Source: VAZQ01 sp963817015 (GTDB lineage: Bacteria > Pseudomonadota > Alphaproteobacteria > Rhizobiales > Xanthobacteraceae). From it: a stretch of 64,000 bases of DNA. Of this stretch, positions 27,640 through 37,170 are shown one piece after another (within the stretch, counting starts at the first letter, position 1; every line of letters begins with the position of its first letter). The DNA lies in the NCBI GenBank assembly GCA_963817015.1, contig CAWFMV010000007.1, positions 682,001 to 746,000 of the forward strand. The letters run 5' to 3'. Both the position numbers and the translations under genes were made by a program. The notes beneath the pieces are model-generated. The model saw only the letters and a list, made by a program, of their open reading frames with translations. It searched no databases and was not told the DNA's origin.

Positions 27640-28182
27640 TCACGTCGCCTGCTGCGGCGTCATTTGGTGGACCTCGCCGGTCTTGAGGTCGATGCGGATG
27701 CGGGTGATCCTGTCGAGGTTGGTGCCGGTCACGCGCACGAAGCGCGCGTAGTCGGGATAGTCGATCGAGTGAATCTTGCCGTCCTGGTAGATGCCGGCCT
27801 GGCCCGGATTGAGCCGATACTTCTTCACCGGCTTGAGGTTGGTGTGCTGGGGATCGGTGCCGTCGTCCGCACGTTCCCATTCGATCATGTCGGTGTAGTG
27901 CGTGGCCTGGCCGTAGATCGCCCACGAGGCGCCATGGTCGTGCGGTGGCGACACCCGCGCCTTGTCGTTGATGTGGGCGAGCACCTGGAAGCCAAGCGCC
28001 TTGTCCTCGTAGAGCAGCTTGAGCCCACGTGGCACGTCGTCGCCGCAATATTCGCGCACGAAGTCGGCGTTTGCCAGCAGGCGCTCGAGATTGACGCGCA
28101 CCTCCTCGCGGCCCTTGGGACCAGGGTCGTGGGTCAGGCTCGCGCGACAGTCGGCGATGAACTGGTCAAGATCGTAAGGCAT
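27640..28182 (-). CDS. Cysteine-dioxygenase-like cupin (thiol dioxygenase)
   Basis: The protein is a double-stranded beta-helix (cupin) of the cysteine dioxygenase superfamily, which oxidises thiols such as cysteine to sulfinates using Fe(II). Metal-ligand residues lie in PPHDHGASWAIYGQATHYTD, with a further His in DGKIHSIDYP. I chose ATG 28182 (MPYDLDQFIADC) because GGAG lies 6 nt upstream; the ATG at 28197 has no clear RBS. The rhodanese downstream would handle released sulfur. The substrate thiol is not determined. Confidence 0.8.
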   Translation of the reverse strand: MPYDLDQFIADCRASLTHDPGPKGREEVRVNLERLLANADFVREYCGDDVPRGLKLLYEDKALGFQVLAHINDKARVSPPHDHGASWAIYGQATHYTDMIEWERADDGTDPQHTNLKPVKKYRLNPGQAGIYQDGKIHSIDYPDYARFVRVTGTNLDRITRIRIDLKTGEVHQMTPQQAT

Positions 28183-28491
28183 CAGTTTCTCCGTCATCGA
28201 ACTGACCGGGGGAGATAGTTGACGCCACTATAGCGCGGGTGCGGGACCGCTGCAGCGGTCATAAGCGCCATTAAGGTCGCCGACATATTTGGTTTCGTTT
28301 TGCCAAAACGCGAAACGTCCCTTGTCATCCCCCCTCGCAGGCTGGGGCTCTCTCTCATATGGGGTGCGCTAAAGCTGCCGCCAGCCTGGGCCACAACCGG
28401 CCACTGCTGGTGCGGTGGCTGTGTGGCTGTTAGGGCTTGGCTGCGGCAGGAGACGCGGCAAGATCGGGGTTTCAATCAAGTGGAATTTTCA

Positions 28492-28983
28492 ATGCGACTG
28501 TCTTCGACACTGGCCGCGCTGGCCTTGCTTACGGCCTCGACCCCCGTGCTGGCACAGGGATTTCCGTGCCTCGACAATCTGTCCAAGATGCCCGGCCGCA
28601 CGCCGCCGCCCGATCACTATTCCTCAGCGACCTGGCTTCAGCTGCCGCGTTTCCCCGATCCGTCGATCCTGCGGTTCATCGTCGGCACCTGGTACACCGA
28701 AAACCAAAGTCCGCAGACCAATCAGATCCAGCGGATCTATTCGACCTATGACGCCAACGGCCTCTACCAGTATCGCGACCAGACCTGCGGTGGCACGGGC
28801 ATCTGCTCGCAGAACCAGGGCCACGGCTCGTTCCGCGCCGTGCCACGCGGCCAGCAGTTTTTCACGATGATCAACTTCTCGGATTTGAGCCGCCAGAACC
28901 AGTGCGTCAGCGACGACGTCAGCTTTCCAAACCCCACCACCATGGTGGGCCGAACGGGCGTCGTATCCCGCAAGCAGCAATAG
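28492..28983 (+). CDS. Secreted hypothetical protein, lipocalin-like
   Basis: MRLSSTLAALALLTASTPVLA is a clear Sec signal peptide. The 142-residue mature part is beta-rich with an even spread of Cys (CLDN, CGGTGIC, NQCVSD) and the phrase FIVGTWYTENQ, reminiscent of lipocalin/calycin strands. No enzyme motif is visible. The reading frame is open farther upstream, but the signal peptide fixes the start. Function unknown. Confidence 0.7.
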   Translation: MRLSSTLAALALLTASTPVLAQGFPCLDNLSKMPGRTPPPDHYSSATWLQLPRFPDPSILRFIVGTWYTENQSPQTNQIQRIYSTYDANGLYQYRDQTCGGTGICSQNQGHGSFRAVPRGQQFFTMINFSDLSRQNQCVSDDVSFPNPTTMVGRTGVVSRKQQ

Positions 28984-29053
28984 GGCCTACGGCCAAACGC
29001 GCCATCGCGCCCAGCTCGCAAGCTGTCCACCCCGCTATCCGCGCGAGCGACAT

Positions 29054-29083
29054 GATTACCGCAACGTAAACTGGGTGGTAATC
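29054..29083. promoter_or_regulatory. GATTACC/GGTAATC dyad upstream of chemoreceptor 1
   Basis: GATTACC (29054-29060) and GGTAATC (29077-29083) form a perfect 7-bp dyad ~105 bp before the receptor start. The right half belongs to CGTAAACTGGGTGGTAATC, which recurs with three changes upstream of chemoreceptor 2, so it is a candidate operator or promoter element shared by both genes. Confidence 0.5.
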
Positions 29084-29188
29084 GATTCGATCTAGGTCTT
29101 GCAGCGGGCTTTGCAGGGGCTGGGGCTGACCCCTCGCCTGATGCGAAATGCCTATACGGGCTTCCTTGCAGGCAGGGGCAACGCACCA

Positions 29189-31583
29189 ATGCTCGATCGG
29201 GTCTCAGTCAGCTCAATCCTCAAATCGGTGATCGCGGCGCTGAGCGCGGTGGTGGTGATCATGCTGGCGGCGGGCGCCTGGAGCTCATGGAGCCGCCTGC
29301 AGGTCGACAGCCGCATTGCTGGCGTTGCCGCCACGTCGGCCTACGTCTTCACCGCCCTGCACAATCTGCGCTCGGACCGGGCTCGATCCTATCGCATGCT
29401 GGTGACCGATGAGGAGGAGGCGGCGCGAGATCCCAGATTGTGGGAGGCGCGCGAAGCCGAGATGCCGGCGTTGAAAGGCGCGCTGGCCACATTGGAGACG
29501 ATGAATTTTCCCGAGCAGGCGGCCCTGGCGGCCGATCTGGCTCAACGGATCAAGAAGGTCACCGCGCTGCATGAGGAATCGGTCGCGGCCGTTAAGCAGC
29601 CGAGGTCCGCGCGCCGGGCTGGGCTTGCTCCGGAGATTCGCGACGAGATCAACAGCCTCATCACGATGCTGGAAGATCTGTCGGCCCGCTTGGACCGGCT
29701 GATCAAGCTCCAGGATCCCTTGATCGACCAGTTGCTGCAGATCAAGCAACTCGCCTGGGTGACGCGCGACACCGGCGGCGACGCCAATGTGATGGTCACG
29801 AACACACTCGGGAAGCAGCCGTTGCCGGCTGATCCCATGATCGTCTTTACGGCCAATATGGCCAAACATCAGATGGCGTGGGCAACGCTGGAGCAAATGG
29901 CGGCGAGCTTGACGTTACCTGCCGCATTGACCAACGCGATTGCGAAGGCCAAGCAGGAATTCTTCGGGCCTGATTTTGTTGCGCTGCGGACCAACACTCT
30001 CAAGAAGCTGATTGCGGGCGAGCCACCGGGCATCACGATCCAGCAATGGTCGGCGCAGTCGACCCCCAAGCTCGCTACGCTTCTGGCGGTGGCCGAGACG
30101 GCATTGGATGTCGCCAAGGAGCATGCGGCAAGGCAGCAATCGGCCGCGATGGGGCAGCTCGTGCTGCAGCTTGCCATGCTGGCGGCGGCGGCGGCATTTG
30201 CGGTCGCGATGATGCTGCTGGTGTCGCGCCGCGTGGTCATGCCGCTGCAGCGGATCCAGGGAGCCATGTTGAAGCTCGCCGAGGGCGACTTCGGCGTTGC
30301 AGTGCCCGGCGTCGAGCGCAAGGACGAGGTCGGCGCCATGGCGAATGCGGTCGTGCGGTTCAAGGTCGTCGCCGACGAGAAGGCGCACCAGGAAGCCGAG
30401 GCAGCGACGCGGCGGCATGAGGCCGAAGCGGCAGTGCAGGCCAAGGCAAGTGAAGAACTCAAGCGCACGGCTGACGAACGTGCTCGCGCGGCTGAAACGC
30501 AGGCACATGCCGTTCGTGCGCTGGCAGACGTCCTCAAGCAGCTTGCCACGGGTGACCTGACTGTCCGCCTGAGGGACGATCTCACCGACGAGTACAAGCA
30601 GATCAAGGAGGACTTCAACGCGACGGTTGCCCAACTGCAGGAGACGATCGGCGCGATCGTGGCGGCGACCCACGAGGTCACCAACGCCTCCGCGGAGATT
30701 TCCACGAGCTCGACCAATCTCTCGCAGCGCACCGAGGACCAGGCGGCGAGTTTGGAGGAGACCTCGTCCTCGATGGAAGAGATCTCGACGACCGTGAAGA
30801 AGAACGCCGAGAATGCCCACCAAGCCAACGAGTCCGCAGCTAATGCGCGCGAGGTCGCCAGTCGCGGCGGCGAAGTGGTCGCCAAGGCGGTCGAGGCCAT
30901 GGGGCAGATCGAAGGCTCGTCGCGCAAGATCTCCGACATCATCGGCGTGATCGACGAGATCGCCCGCCAGACCAACCTGCTGGCGCTCAACGCAGCGGTC
31001 GAGGCAGCACGTGCCGGCGAAGCGGGCCGCGGCTTCGCGGTCGTCGCCTCGGAAGTGCGCAACCTGGCGCAGCGCTCCTCACAAGCGGCGAAAGACATCA
31101 AGGACCTGATCACCAGCAGTGGCAGCCAGGTTCAGAACGGAGTCGAGCTCGTCAACAAGGCCGGCGGTGCGCTCGCCGAGATCGTCGAATCGATCAACAA
31201 GGTCGCGACCATTGTGTCCGATATTGCGTCCGCCAGCAGTGAGCAGGCCTCGGGCGTCGAGCAGGTCAACAAGGCATTGACCCAGATGGACGAGGTGACG
31301 CAGCAAAACTCGGCGCTTGTGGAGGAGGCTACGGCAACGGCCAAGACACTCGATCAGCAGGCGCAGTTGATGCGCGAACGAGTGGACTTCTTTCGCCTCG
31401 GGGATAGCCAGCCCGTCCACGCCGACGTGCTCAAGCCCCTCAGGCGGGAATCAGTGGAACCAGTCAAGTCGCGGCCTGCGGCGGTGAAGCAAGGCGCTCC
31501 CAACCGCGCCGTTGTTGGCCGCGGAAATAGAGCGCTCGCCAAGGCGGTCGGTCGGAGCTGAAACCGATTGGAAGGAATTCTAG
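29189..31583 (+). CDS. Methyl-accepting chemotaxis protein 1 (C-terminal frameshift hides DWKEF tether)
   Basis: This transmembrane chemoreceptor has TM1 at residues ~14-36 (VIAALSAVVVIMLAAGAW), a ~285-residue helical periplasmic sensor, TM2 at ~322-345, a HAMP domain and a second HAMP-like region (VRALADVLKQLATGDLTVRL). The signalling hairpin tip includes DEIARQTNLLALNAAVEAAR. The frame as given stops at 31561 after KAVGRS, but one base further on the other frame reads TDWKEF then TAG (31583), the tether found in the downstream receptors. Deleting one G near 31550 restores KAV-VGAETDWKEF and 797 residues. Start chosen by alignment to receptor 2, with AGGGG upstream. Confidence 0.9.
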
Positions 31584-31746
31584 CGCTGCCGTTGCAGCAC
31601 GACAGCCATTCCTGTAGCTCGCGAACCTTAACTGGCTGCGCGGCTCGGCGCAGCAAACGCCGCATATTCGTGCGTGTTCTTGCGTGATCGCAAGCCGTCC
31701 ACCCAACCCATTGGCCGAGGTCAACCAGCGCGGGTGACAACGTTAC

Positions 31747-31770
31747 ATTACCATAAACTGACTGGTAATC
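31747..31770. promoter_or_regulatory. ATTACC/GGTAAT dyad upstream of chemoreceptor 2
   Basis: ATTACC (31747-31752) and GGTAAT (31764-31769) repeat the dyad seen ahead of receptor 1, within CATAAACTGACTGGTAATC. Spacing between halves is shorter by 5 bp than in the first copy. It lies ~80 bp before the ATG. Confidence 0.5.
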
Positions 31771-31846
31771 CTTTCCGGTTACCTCTTGTTTAGGTTGCGG
31801 TCGGTGTGTGGGACCTGGGGAAATTCAGAACGGCAGGGGCAATGCT

Positions 31847-34180
31847 ATGGTTGATCAACTCTCAGTCAACGCAATCCTCAGGTCTGTGATCGCGGCGCTG
31901 GGGACCGTTGTCGTCATCATGTTGGCGGCGGGTGCCTGGAGCTCCTGGAGCCGTCTGCAGGTGGACACCCGGATTGCCGGCGTTGCCGCCACCACCGCGC
32001 ATATCTTTACGGCGCTGCATAACCTCCGCTCGGACCGCTCCCGGTCTTTTCGCATGCTCACGGGCGATGAGGTGATAACGACACGAGATCCGCGGCTTTG
32101 GGAGTCGCGCGACGCCGAGATGCCGGCGTTGAAGGGGGCTCTGGCCGCATTGCAGAACGTGGATTTTCCCGAGCGGCAGACCGTAGCGGCGGAGCTCGAC
32201 CAGCGAATCAAGAAACTCAGCGCGCTGCACCAGGAATCGGTTACGGCCCTGGCGCAGCCCAAGGCGCAGCGCCGGCCCGGGCTTGCGCCGGAGACTCGCG
32301 ACGAAATCCAGGGCCTCCTGACGATGCTGGACAACCTGTCAACGCGGTTGGACAAGCTGATCAAGCTCGAGGATCCCTTCATTGACCAGCTCATGAACCT
32401 CAAGCAGCTTGCCTGGGTGGCGCGCGACGCTGGCGGCGATGCCTCCGTGATGCTGTCCAACGCCCTGTCTGGGCAACCCCTGCCGGCCGATCCCCTTGCC
32501 GTCTATGCGGCGAACGTGAGCAAGTATGAGACCGCGTGGTCGCTGCTGGAGCAGCAGGCGGCGAGCATGACGCTGCCCAGCTCGATGACCAGCGCTATGG
32601 CGAAAACCAAGCAGGTCTACTTCGCACCCGATCACCTCGCGTTGCGGACGAACACGCTGAAGAAGCTGGTCGCGAAGGAGCCGCCGGGCATCACGGCCGA
32701 CGAATGGTCGGCGCTGACGGTTCCCAAGCTTGCTACGCTCCTGGGAGTGGCCGATGCGGCGCTCGAGTTCGCCAAGGAGCATGCGGCAAAGCAGCAAACG
32801 AAGGCGATGTGGAATCTCGGGCTCGAGCTCGTCATGTTGGCGATGGCGGCGGCATTCGCGATCGGCATGATGCAGCTGGTTGCCCGCCGCGTGATCGGAC
32901 CGCTGCACCGCATTCAGGAGGCGATGTTGAAGCTCGCCGACGGGGACTTCACCGTGGCTGTGCCGGGTGCCGAGCGCAAAGACGAGGTCGGCGCCATCGC
33001 GAATGCGGTCGAGCGGTTCAAGGCCGTCGCCGACGAGAAGGCGCGCCACGAAGCCGAGTCAGCGACGCGTCGGCACGAGGCCGAAGCGGCCGTGCAGGCC
33101 AAGGCAAGCCAGGAGCTCGCGCGCACGGCTGAAGAACGCGCCCGCACGGCTGAAACGCAGGCGCACGCCGTCCGTGCGCTTGCAGACGGCCTCAAGCGGC
33201 TCGCGGTGGGCGACCTGACGGTCCGCCTCAGCGACGATTTCACCGACGACTACAAGCAGATCAAAGAGGACTTCAACGCCACGGTGGCGCAGCTCCAGCA
33301 GACGATCAGTGCGATCGCGGCGGCGACCCGCGAGGTCACTAATGCCTCCGCGGAGATCTCCACGAGCTCGACCGATCTCTCGCAGCGCACCGAGGAGCAG
33401 GCAGCGAGCCTGGAGGAAACTTCGTCCTCGATGGAAGAGATCTCGACGACCGTGAAGAAGAATGCCGAGAATGCCCACCAGGCCAACAAGTCCGCAGCCA
33501 ATGCGCGCGCGGTCGCCAATCGCGGCGGCGAAGTGGTCGCCAAGGCGGTCGAGGCCATGGGCCAGATCGAGGGCTCGTCGCGCAAGATTTCCGACATCAT
33601 CGGCGTGATCGACGAGATCGCCCGCCAGACCAACCTGCTGGCGCTCAACGCAGCGGTCGAGGCGGCGCGTGCCGGTGAGGCAGGACGCGGCTTCGCGGTC
33701 GTCGCTTCGGAAGTGCGCAATCTGGCCCAGCGCTCGTCGCAGGCGGCAAAAGACATCAAGGATCTCATCACCAGCAGCGGCGGCCAGGTCCAGAACGGCG
33801 TCGAGCTCGTCAACAAGGCCGGCGGCGCGCTCGCCGAGATCGTCGAGTCGATCAACAAGGTCGCGACCATTGTGTCCGATATTGCGTCCGCCAGCAGCGA
33901 GCAGGCCTCGGGCGTCGAGGAGGTCAACAAGGCATTGACCCAGATGGACGAGGTAACGCAGCAGAACTCGGCGCTCGTGGAAGAGGCCACGGCGACGGCC
34001 AAGACCCTTGATCAGCAGGCGCAGGCCATGAGCGAGCAGGTCTCGTTCTTCCGCCTCGAGGACGACGCAACGGCCCACTCCAATCGTTCCGTGGGTGCGG
34101 CGCCGGCCCGGACTGCAGCGCCAGCGCAACGGTCGCAAGCGCCACGTCCGCGTGCGGTTGCTAATGGTGGTTACAGATAA
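31847..34180 (+). CDS. Methyl-accepting chemotaxis protein 2
   Basis: This 777-residue paralogue of receptor 1 aligns over its whole length, including the sensor (HNLRSDRSRSFRMLTGDE versus HNLRSDRARSYRMLVTDE). It has TM1 ~13-36, TM2 near 325-345, HAMP, a second HAMP-like repeat (VGDLTVRLSDDFTDDYKQ) and the conserved hairpin DEIARQTNLLALNAAVEAAR. It ends RAVANGGYR; no DWKEF tether is present in any frame after the stop, unlike the other receptors. ATG 31847 follows AGGGGCAATGCT. A bulged stem (34221-34258) follows the gene and may end the transcript. Confidence 0.93.
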   Translation: MVDQLSVNAILRSVIAALGTVVVIMLAAGAWSSWSRLQVDTRIAGVAATTAHIFTALHNLRSDRSRSFRMLTGDEVITTRDPRLWESRDAEMPALKGALAALQNVDFPERQTVAAELDQRIKKLSALHQESVTALAQPKAQRRPGLAPETRDEIQGLLTMLDNLSTRLDKLIKLEDPFIDQLMNLKQLAWVARDAGGDASVMLSNALSGQPLPADPLAVYAANVSKYETAWSLLEQQAASMTLPSSMTSAMAKTKQVYFAPDHLALRTNTLKKLVAKEPPGITADEWSALTVPKLATLLGVADAALEFAKEHAAKQQTKAMWNLGLELVMLAMAAAFAIGMMQLVARRVIGPLHRIQEAMLKLADGDFTVAVPGAERKDEVGAIANAVERFKAVADEKARHEAESATRRHEAEAAVQAKASQELARTAEERARTAETQAHAVRALADGLKRLAVGDLTVRLSDDFTDDYKQIKEDFNATVAQLQQTISAIAAATREVTNASAEISTSSTDLSQRTEEQAASLEETSSSMEEISTTVKKNAENAHQANKSAANARAVANRGGEVVAKAVEAMGQIEGSSRKISDIIGVIDEIARQTNLLALNAAVEAARAGEAGRGFAVVASEVRNLAQRSSQAAKDIKDLITSSGGQVQNGVELVNKAGGALAEIVESINKVATIVSDIASASSEQASGVEEVNKALTQMDEVTQQNSALVEEATATAKTLDQQAQAMSEQVSFFRLEDDATAHSNRSVGAAPARTAAPAQRSQAPRPRAVANGGYR

Positions 34181-34405
34181 TTCGCGACCTTACTCACGGT
34201 TGTTTGCGCACCGTTCGCCGCGACCCGTCCGGTCATTGTTCAGGCCGGACGCCGGTCGCGATGCGAGCTGGAGCAAGATGAGATTAAGGATTTATCGCCT
34301 GAGCTCTGTGTTATTTGGAACTTTTTCATCAATGCGCTGCAGAGTTTCCGGGCTGGATGGTGCGCAATGGCATGGCGCACCGTGCGACAGAGAGGTTTCT
34401 CGATC

Positions 34406-35473
34406 ATGGGCTCGGACTCGGGAAGCCAACATCGCACCCTCGCGTTTGCTGCCGTCGCGTTGGGCAAGATCGTCGAGCTCGGGCTGCCGGCCGATCCTCG
34501 CAGCTACGAGCTTTGGTACGTCTATGCGACCGGAAAAAATCAAAAGCTCAGGGACGAGATCGACGCGGCCCTGCGAGGCGACGTCACGCTGACCGAGAGT
34601 GATATCGATCGGCTCTACGTTCAATACATCAGCCCGACGCGCAACGCCGGCGACTTCGACCGGGTTGCCAACAGGCTCAACGACGAAGTTGGCCAAGTCG
34701 TCAGGATGATCAATGCGGCTGTCTCCTCAGTCGAGCGCTATGATGAGCAGCTGAATGAAGGCACTGCCGCGGCGAGCAACGCAACCAATGAGGCTGATCT
34801 CAGGCGCGTGATCGAGGACTTGATCAGTGCAACCTTTAGCATGGAGCGCGAAAACAGCTCGCTCAAAGAGCAGCTCGAGGCGTCCAGGATTCGCTCTGAG
34901 AAGCTCAAGCATGAGATTGAAGCAGTCCGCATCGAAAGCCTCACGGACGCGCTCACACAGGTCGGAAATCGACAACATTTCGATGATACTCTCACGAGAG
35001 AGATTGCGAGAGCCGGCCAAAGCAACGCGCCGTTGACGCTGTTGATGGTGGACATCGATCATTTCAAGCGCATCAACGACGACTTCGGGCACCAGATGGG
35101 CGACGACGTGTTGCGGCTGGTGGCGGCGCGGCTCAAGAGCAGTGTGCGCGATGGCGAGATTGCGCGCTATGGCGGCGAGGAGTTTGCCGTAATCCTGTAC
35201 AACAAATCGATCCAGATCGGAAAATTGATCGCCGAGCGCACCCGCGCTGCGATCGAGAGCGTCGAGATGAGAGTGCGCTCCACGGGAGCGTCGATCGGCC
35301 GCGTGACGGTGTCGATTGGCGTCGCCGAGCTCAAGCCGAGGCTGACGGCCGAGGATGTCATTCGCAGCGCCGATGAGGCCCTTTACGCCGCCAAGCGCAA
35401 GGGACGCAACTGTGTCGTCCTGGCGGACACGATCGATGCGGCCGCTCCGGAAATTCGCGCTGTAGGCGCTTGA
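34406..35473 (+). CDS. Diguanylate cyclase (GGDEF), no canonical I-site
   Basis: The 355-residue soluble protein makes c-di-GMP. The N-terminal ~160 residues are helical, followed by a coiled coil (MERENSSLKEQLEASRIRSE) and then a GGDEF domain from ~175 (ESLTDALTQVGNRQHFDDTL). The active site is ARYGGEEFAVILY, and DIDHFKRINDDFGHQMGDDV carries the metal Asp and substrate residues. The RxxD inhibitory site expected five residues before the motif reads VRDG, so product inhibition is probably absent. I chose ATG 34406 (MGSDSGSQHRTLAF); ATG 34367 is possible. Position behind two chemoreceptors suggests it belongs to the same sensory circuit. Confidence 0.9.
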   Translation: MGSDSGSQHRTLAFAAVALGKIVELGLPADPRSYELWYVYATGKNQKLRDEIDAALRGDVTLTESDIDRLYVQYISPTRNAGDFDRVANRLNDEVGQVVRMINAAVSSVERYDEQLNEGTAAASNATNEADLRRVIEDLISATFSMERENSSLKEQLEASRIRSEKLKHEIEAVRIESLTDALTQVGNRQHFDDTLTREIARAGQSNAPLTLLMVDIDHFKRINDDFGHQMGDDVLRLVAARLKSSVRDGEIARYGGEEFAVILYNKSIQIGKLIAERTRAAIESVEMRVRSTGASIGRVTVSIGVAELKPRLTAEDVIRSADEALYAAKRKGRNCVVLADTIDAAAPEIRAVGA

Positions 35474-35561
35474 TGAAAGCGCCCGCTCTTTGAAGCGCTC
35501 CCACCTTCTCAATGCCCCGCGAAGCGGGATGTAACGCCAAGCATCTCCAAGCATCGCCGCA

Positions 35562-35595
35562 AAGAAAACAGCGCCCAGCCTGCGGGCCGGGCGCT
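35562..35595 (-). terminator. Intrinsic terminator of the metallo-beta-lactamase-fold gene
   Basis: On the minus strand AGCGCCC (35595-35589) pairs with GGGCGCT (35576-35570), extended by GGCC/GGCT pairs, and GTTTTCTTT follows. It lies 24 bp after the MBL-fold gene stop (35619) and converges with the diguanylate cyclase stop at 35473, so it may serve both strands. Confidence 0.75.
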
Positions 35596-35618
35596 GCAGT
35601 GAGTTGTCAGCAGTCTCG

Positions 35619-37170
35619 TCAGTTCGCCGCCAGCGCGGGGCCGATGTCGGCCTGCTTGGCGATCGCGCCGTGACCGCCGGCAATCGTCGCGTTGGTGATG
35701 TTGTGCTTGCGCAGCGCATCGCCGACCGCGACCGTGCCGGGATTGCGGCCGATCGGTGCCGCGCGGCGACACGAGGTCGGTGACCCACAACGACGTTGTC
35801 CTTGACGACGTGGACGAGCAGAAAGCCGTCCACGTGCGGGTTCGGGATGTTGTAGAGGTTGATCTCGACCGTGTCGTCCTTGAGCGACAGGGTGTCCTTC
35901 ACGTCCTGCACATTCGCGGGCTTCTGCGCCTTCTGCTGGGCATCCGGCTCGATCGTGTGCGCGCGCTTGATGACCTTCTCGAAGTAGGCCTTGTCGGGCG
36001 CCGGCACGATCACGGTCGCACCTTCGGCTGCGAAAGCGCGCATGCCGCCGGTGTGGTCCATGTGATGATGGGTGAGCACGAGCGTCTTGATCGGCTTGCC
36101 CGGATACTTCGCCTTGGCGAGCTTGATCACTTCGAGCGACTGGCCTTCGTCGGTCGGTGCGTCGACCACGACGAGGCCGTCCTTCTGTTGACGATCAGGT
36201 TGTTGGCGCCGCCGCCCTGGACCATCTGCACGTTGGGCGCGAGTTCGACCAGCTTGAAGCTGCCGCCCGGCGGGAAGTAGATGGCGTCGCTGTCGGTGAA
36301 GCGATCGAGGAAGATGCGCCGGAGCACCCACTGGTACGGAACATTGCCGGTTGCCGGCGGCTTGGCGGCTGCCTTGACCGCGTCGGGGACCGCAAAGGTC
36401 GTAGGCGCGATCGTCGGGTTGGGCGTGAACTCCTTGATAGGTCAGCCGCTGGATCTCCATGTCGCCGAGCTTGAAGGAGCGCGTATTGGCAAACTTGACG
36501 TTGCCGACGGTCTTCCAGTCGCTCAGCATCATGTCGTAGTTCTGGTCACCCCAGATGTTGTCCTCGTCGCGCGTGCGCACCGCGACCGGCAGCTTGGTGC
36601 TGCGGTCGAACATGCACGGTGTACTTGAACGGCCCATCGTGATCACGGCCGCTGGGTAGCGTCTGGTTGCCGAGCTTCTGGTCCTCGATCGCGGCGACGT
36701 TCTGCGGCGAGGCGAGCGCCCGCAGCAGCAGCGCCGGCGAACCGCGGCGAAGCTCACGCAACAGTGCGGCGAGCCGGATGCCGGACATCGGCGTGGCCTG
36801 GCCCTTCTCGTCGATCACGGCGCCGTAGGTCGGGTGCGTGATCTCGCTGTACTTTGACTTCTCGACTGCGGGATATTTCATGTCGCGATCCCAGTCGACA
36901 CGGACGATGCCGTTCGCGATGTCGGCGGTCAGCGTGAAGTTGGAATCGCCCAGGAAGCGCGATTCGCCGTTGATGCTATTGGACTGGCCGGGCTCCCAAT
37001 GCTTGGCCGTCGCCCTTTGAAACATTGGTCTTGAGCGCACGCAGCGCGTCGGCGCCACCAAGCGCCTCGACCGCCTGCTTGACCAGGTCGGCCGGGCCTT
37101 GGGCCGATGCCGGCTGTGCTTGGCCAACGGCCAGGCACAGGGCAGCAGACAGCAGAAGTGCGTATTTCAT
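35619..37170 (-). pseudogene. MBL-fold metallo-hydrolase, secreted, broken by about six frameshifts
   Basis: Pieces in three frames reconstruct one exported metallo-beta-lactamase-fold protein of ~515 residues. In order they are the signal peptide MKYALLLSAALCLAVGQAQP, TAKHWEPGQSNSINGESRFLG, MFDRSTKLPVAVRTRDEDN, KEFTPNPTIAP, NVQMVQGGGANNLIVN, the metal-binding THHHMDHTGG and finally VTDLVSPRG. Shifts occur near 37010, 36600, 36430, 36190, 35800 and 35770; five look like +1 and one (36190) like -1. So many breaks could mean real decay or an error-rich stretch. The catalytic His/Asp motif itself is intact. Substrate unknown; such proteins hydrolyse esters or thioesters. Confidence 0.75.

Noticed and set aside
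29285..34145. Long minus-strand frames opposite the chemoreceptors, recurring at each receptor
   Set aside because: They repeat because the receptors themselves are paralogous. Composition is Leu/Gly/Asp/His/Arg-rich shadow sequence with no start signals.
34727..36757. 676-residue minus-strand open frame
   Set aside because: Only its middle carries MBL-fold sequence; the ends are antisense to the diguanylate cyclase and to other frames of the broken gene.
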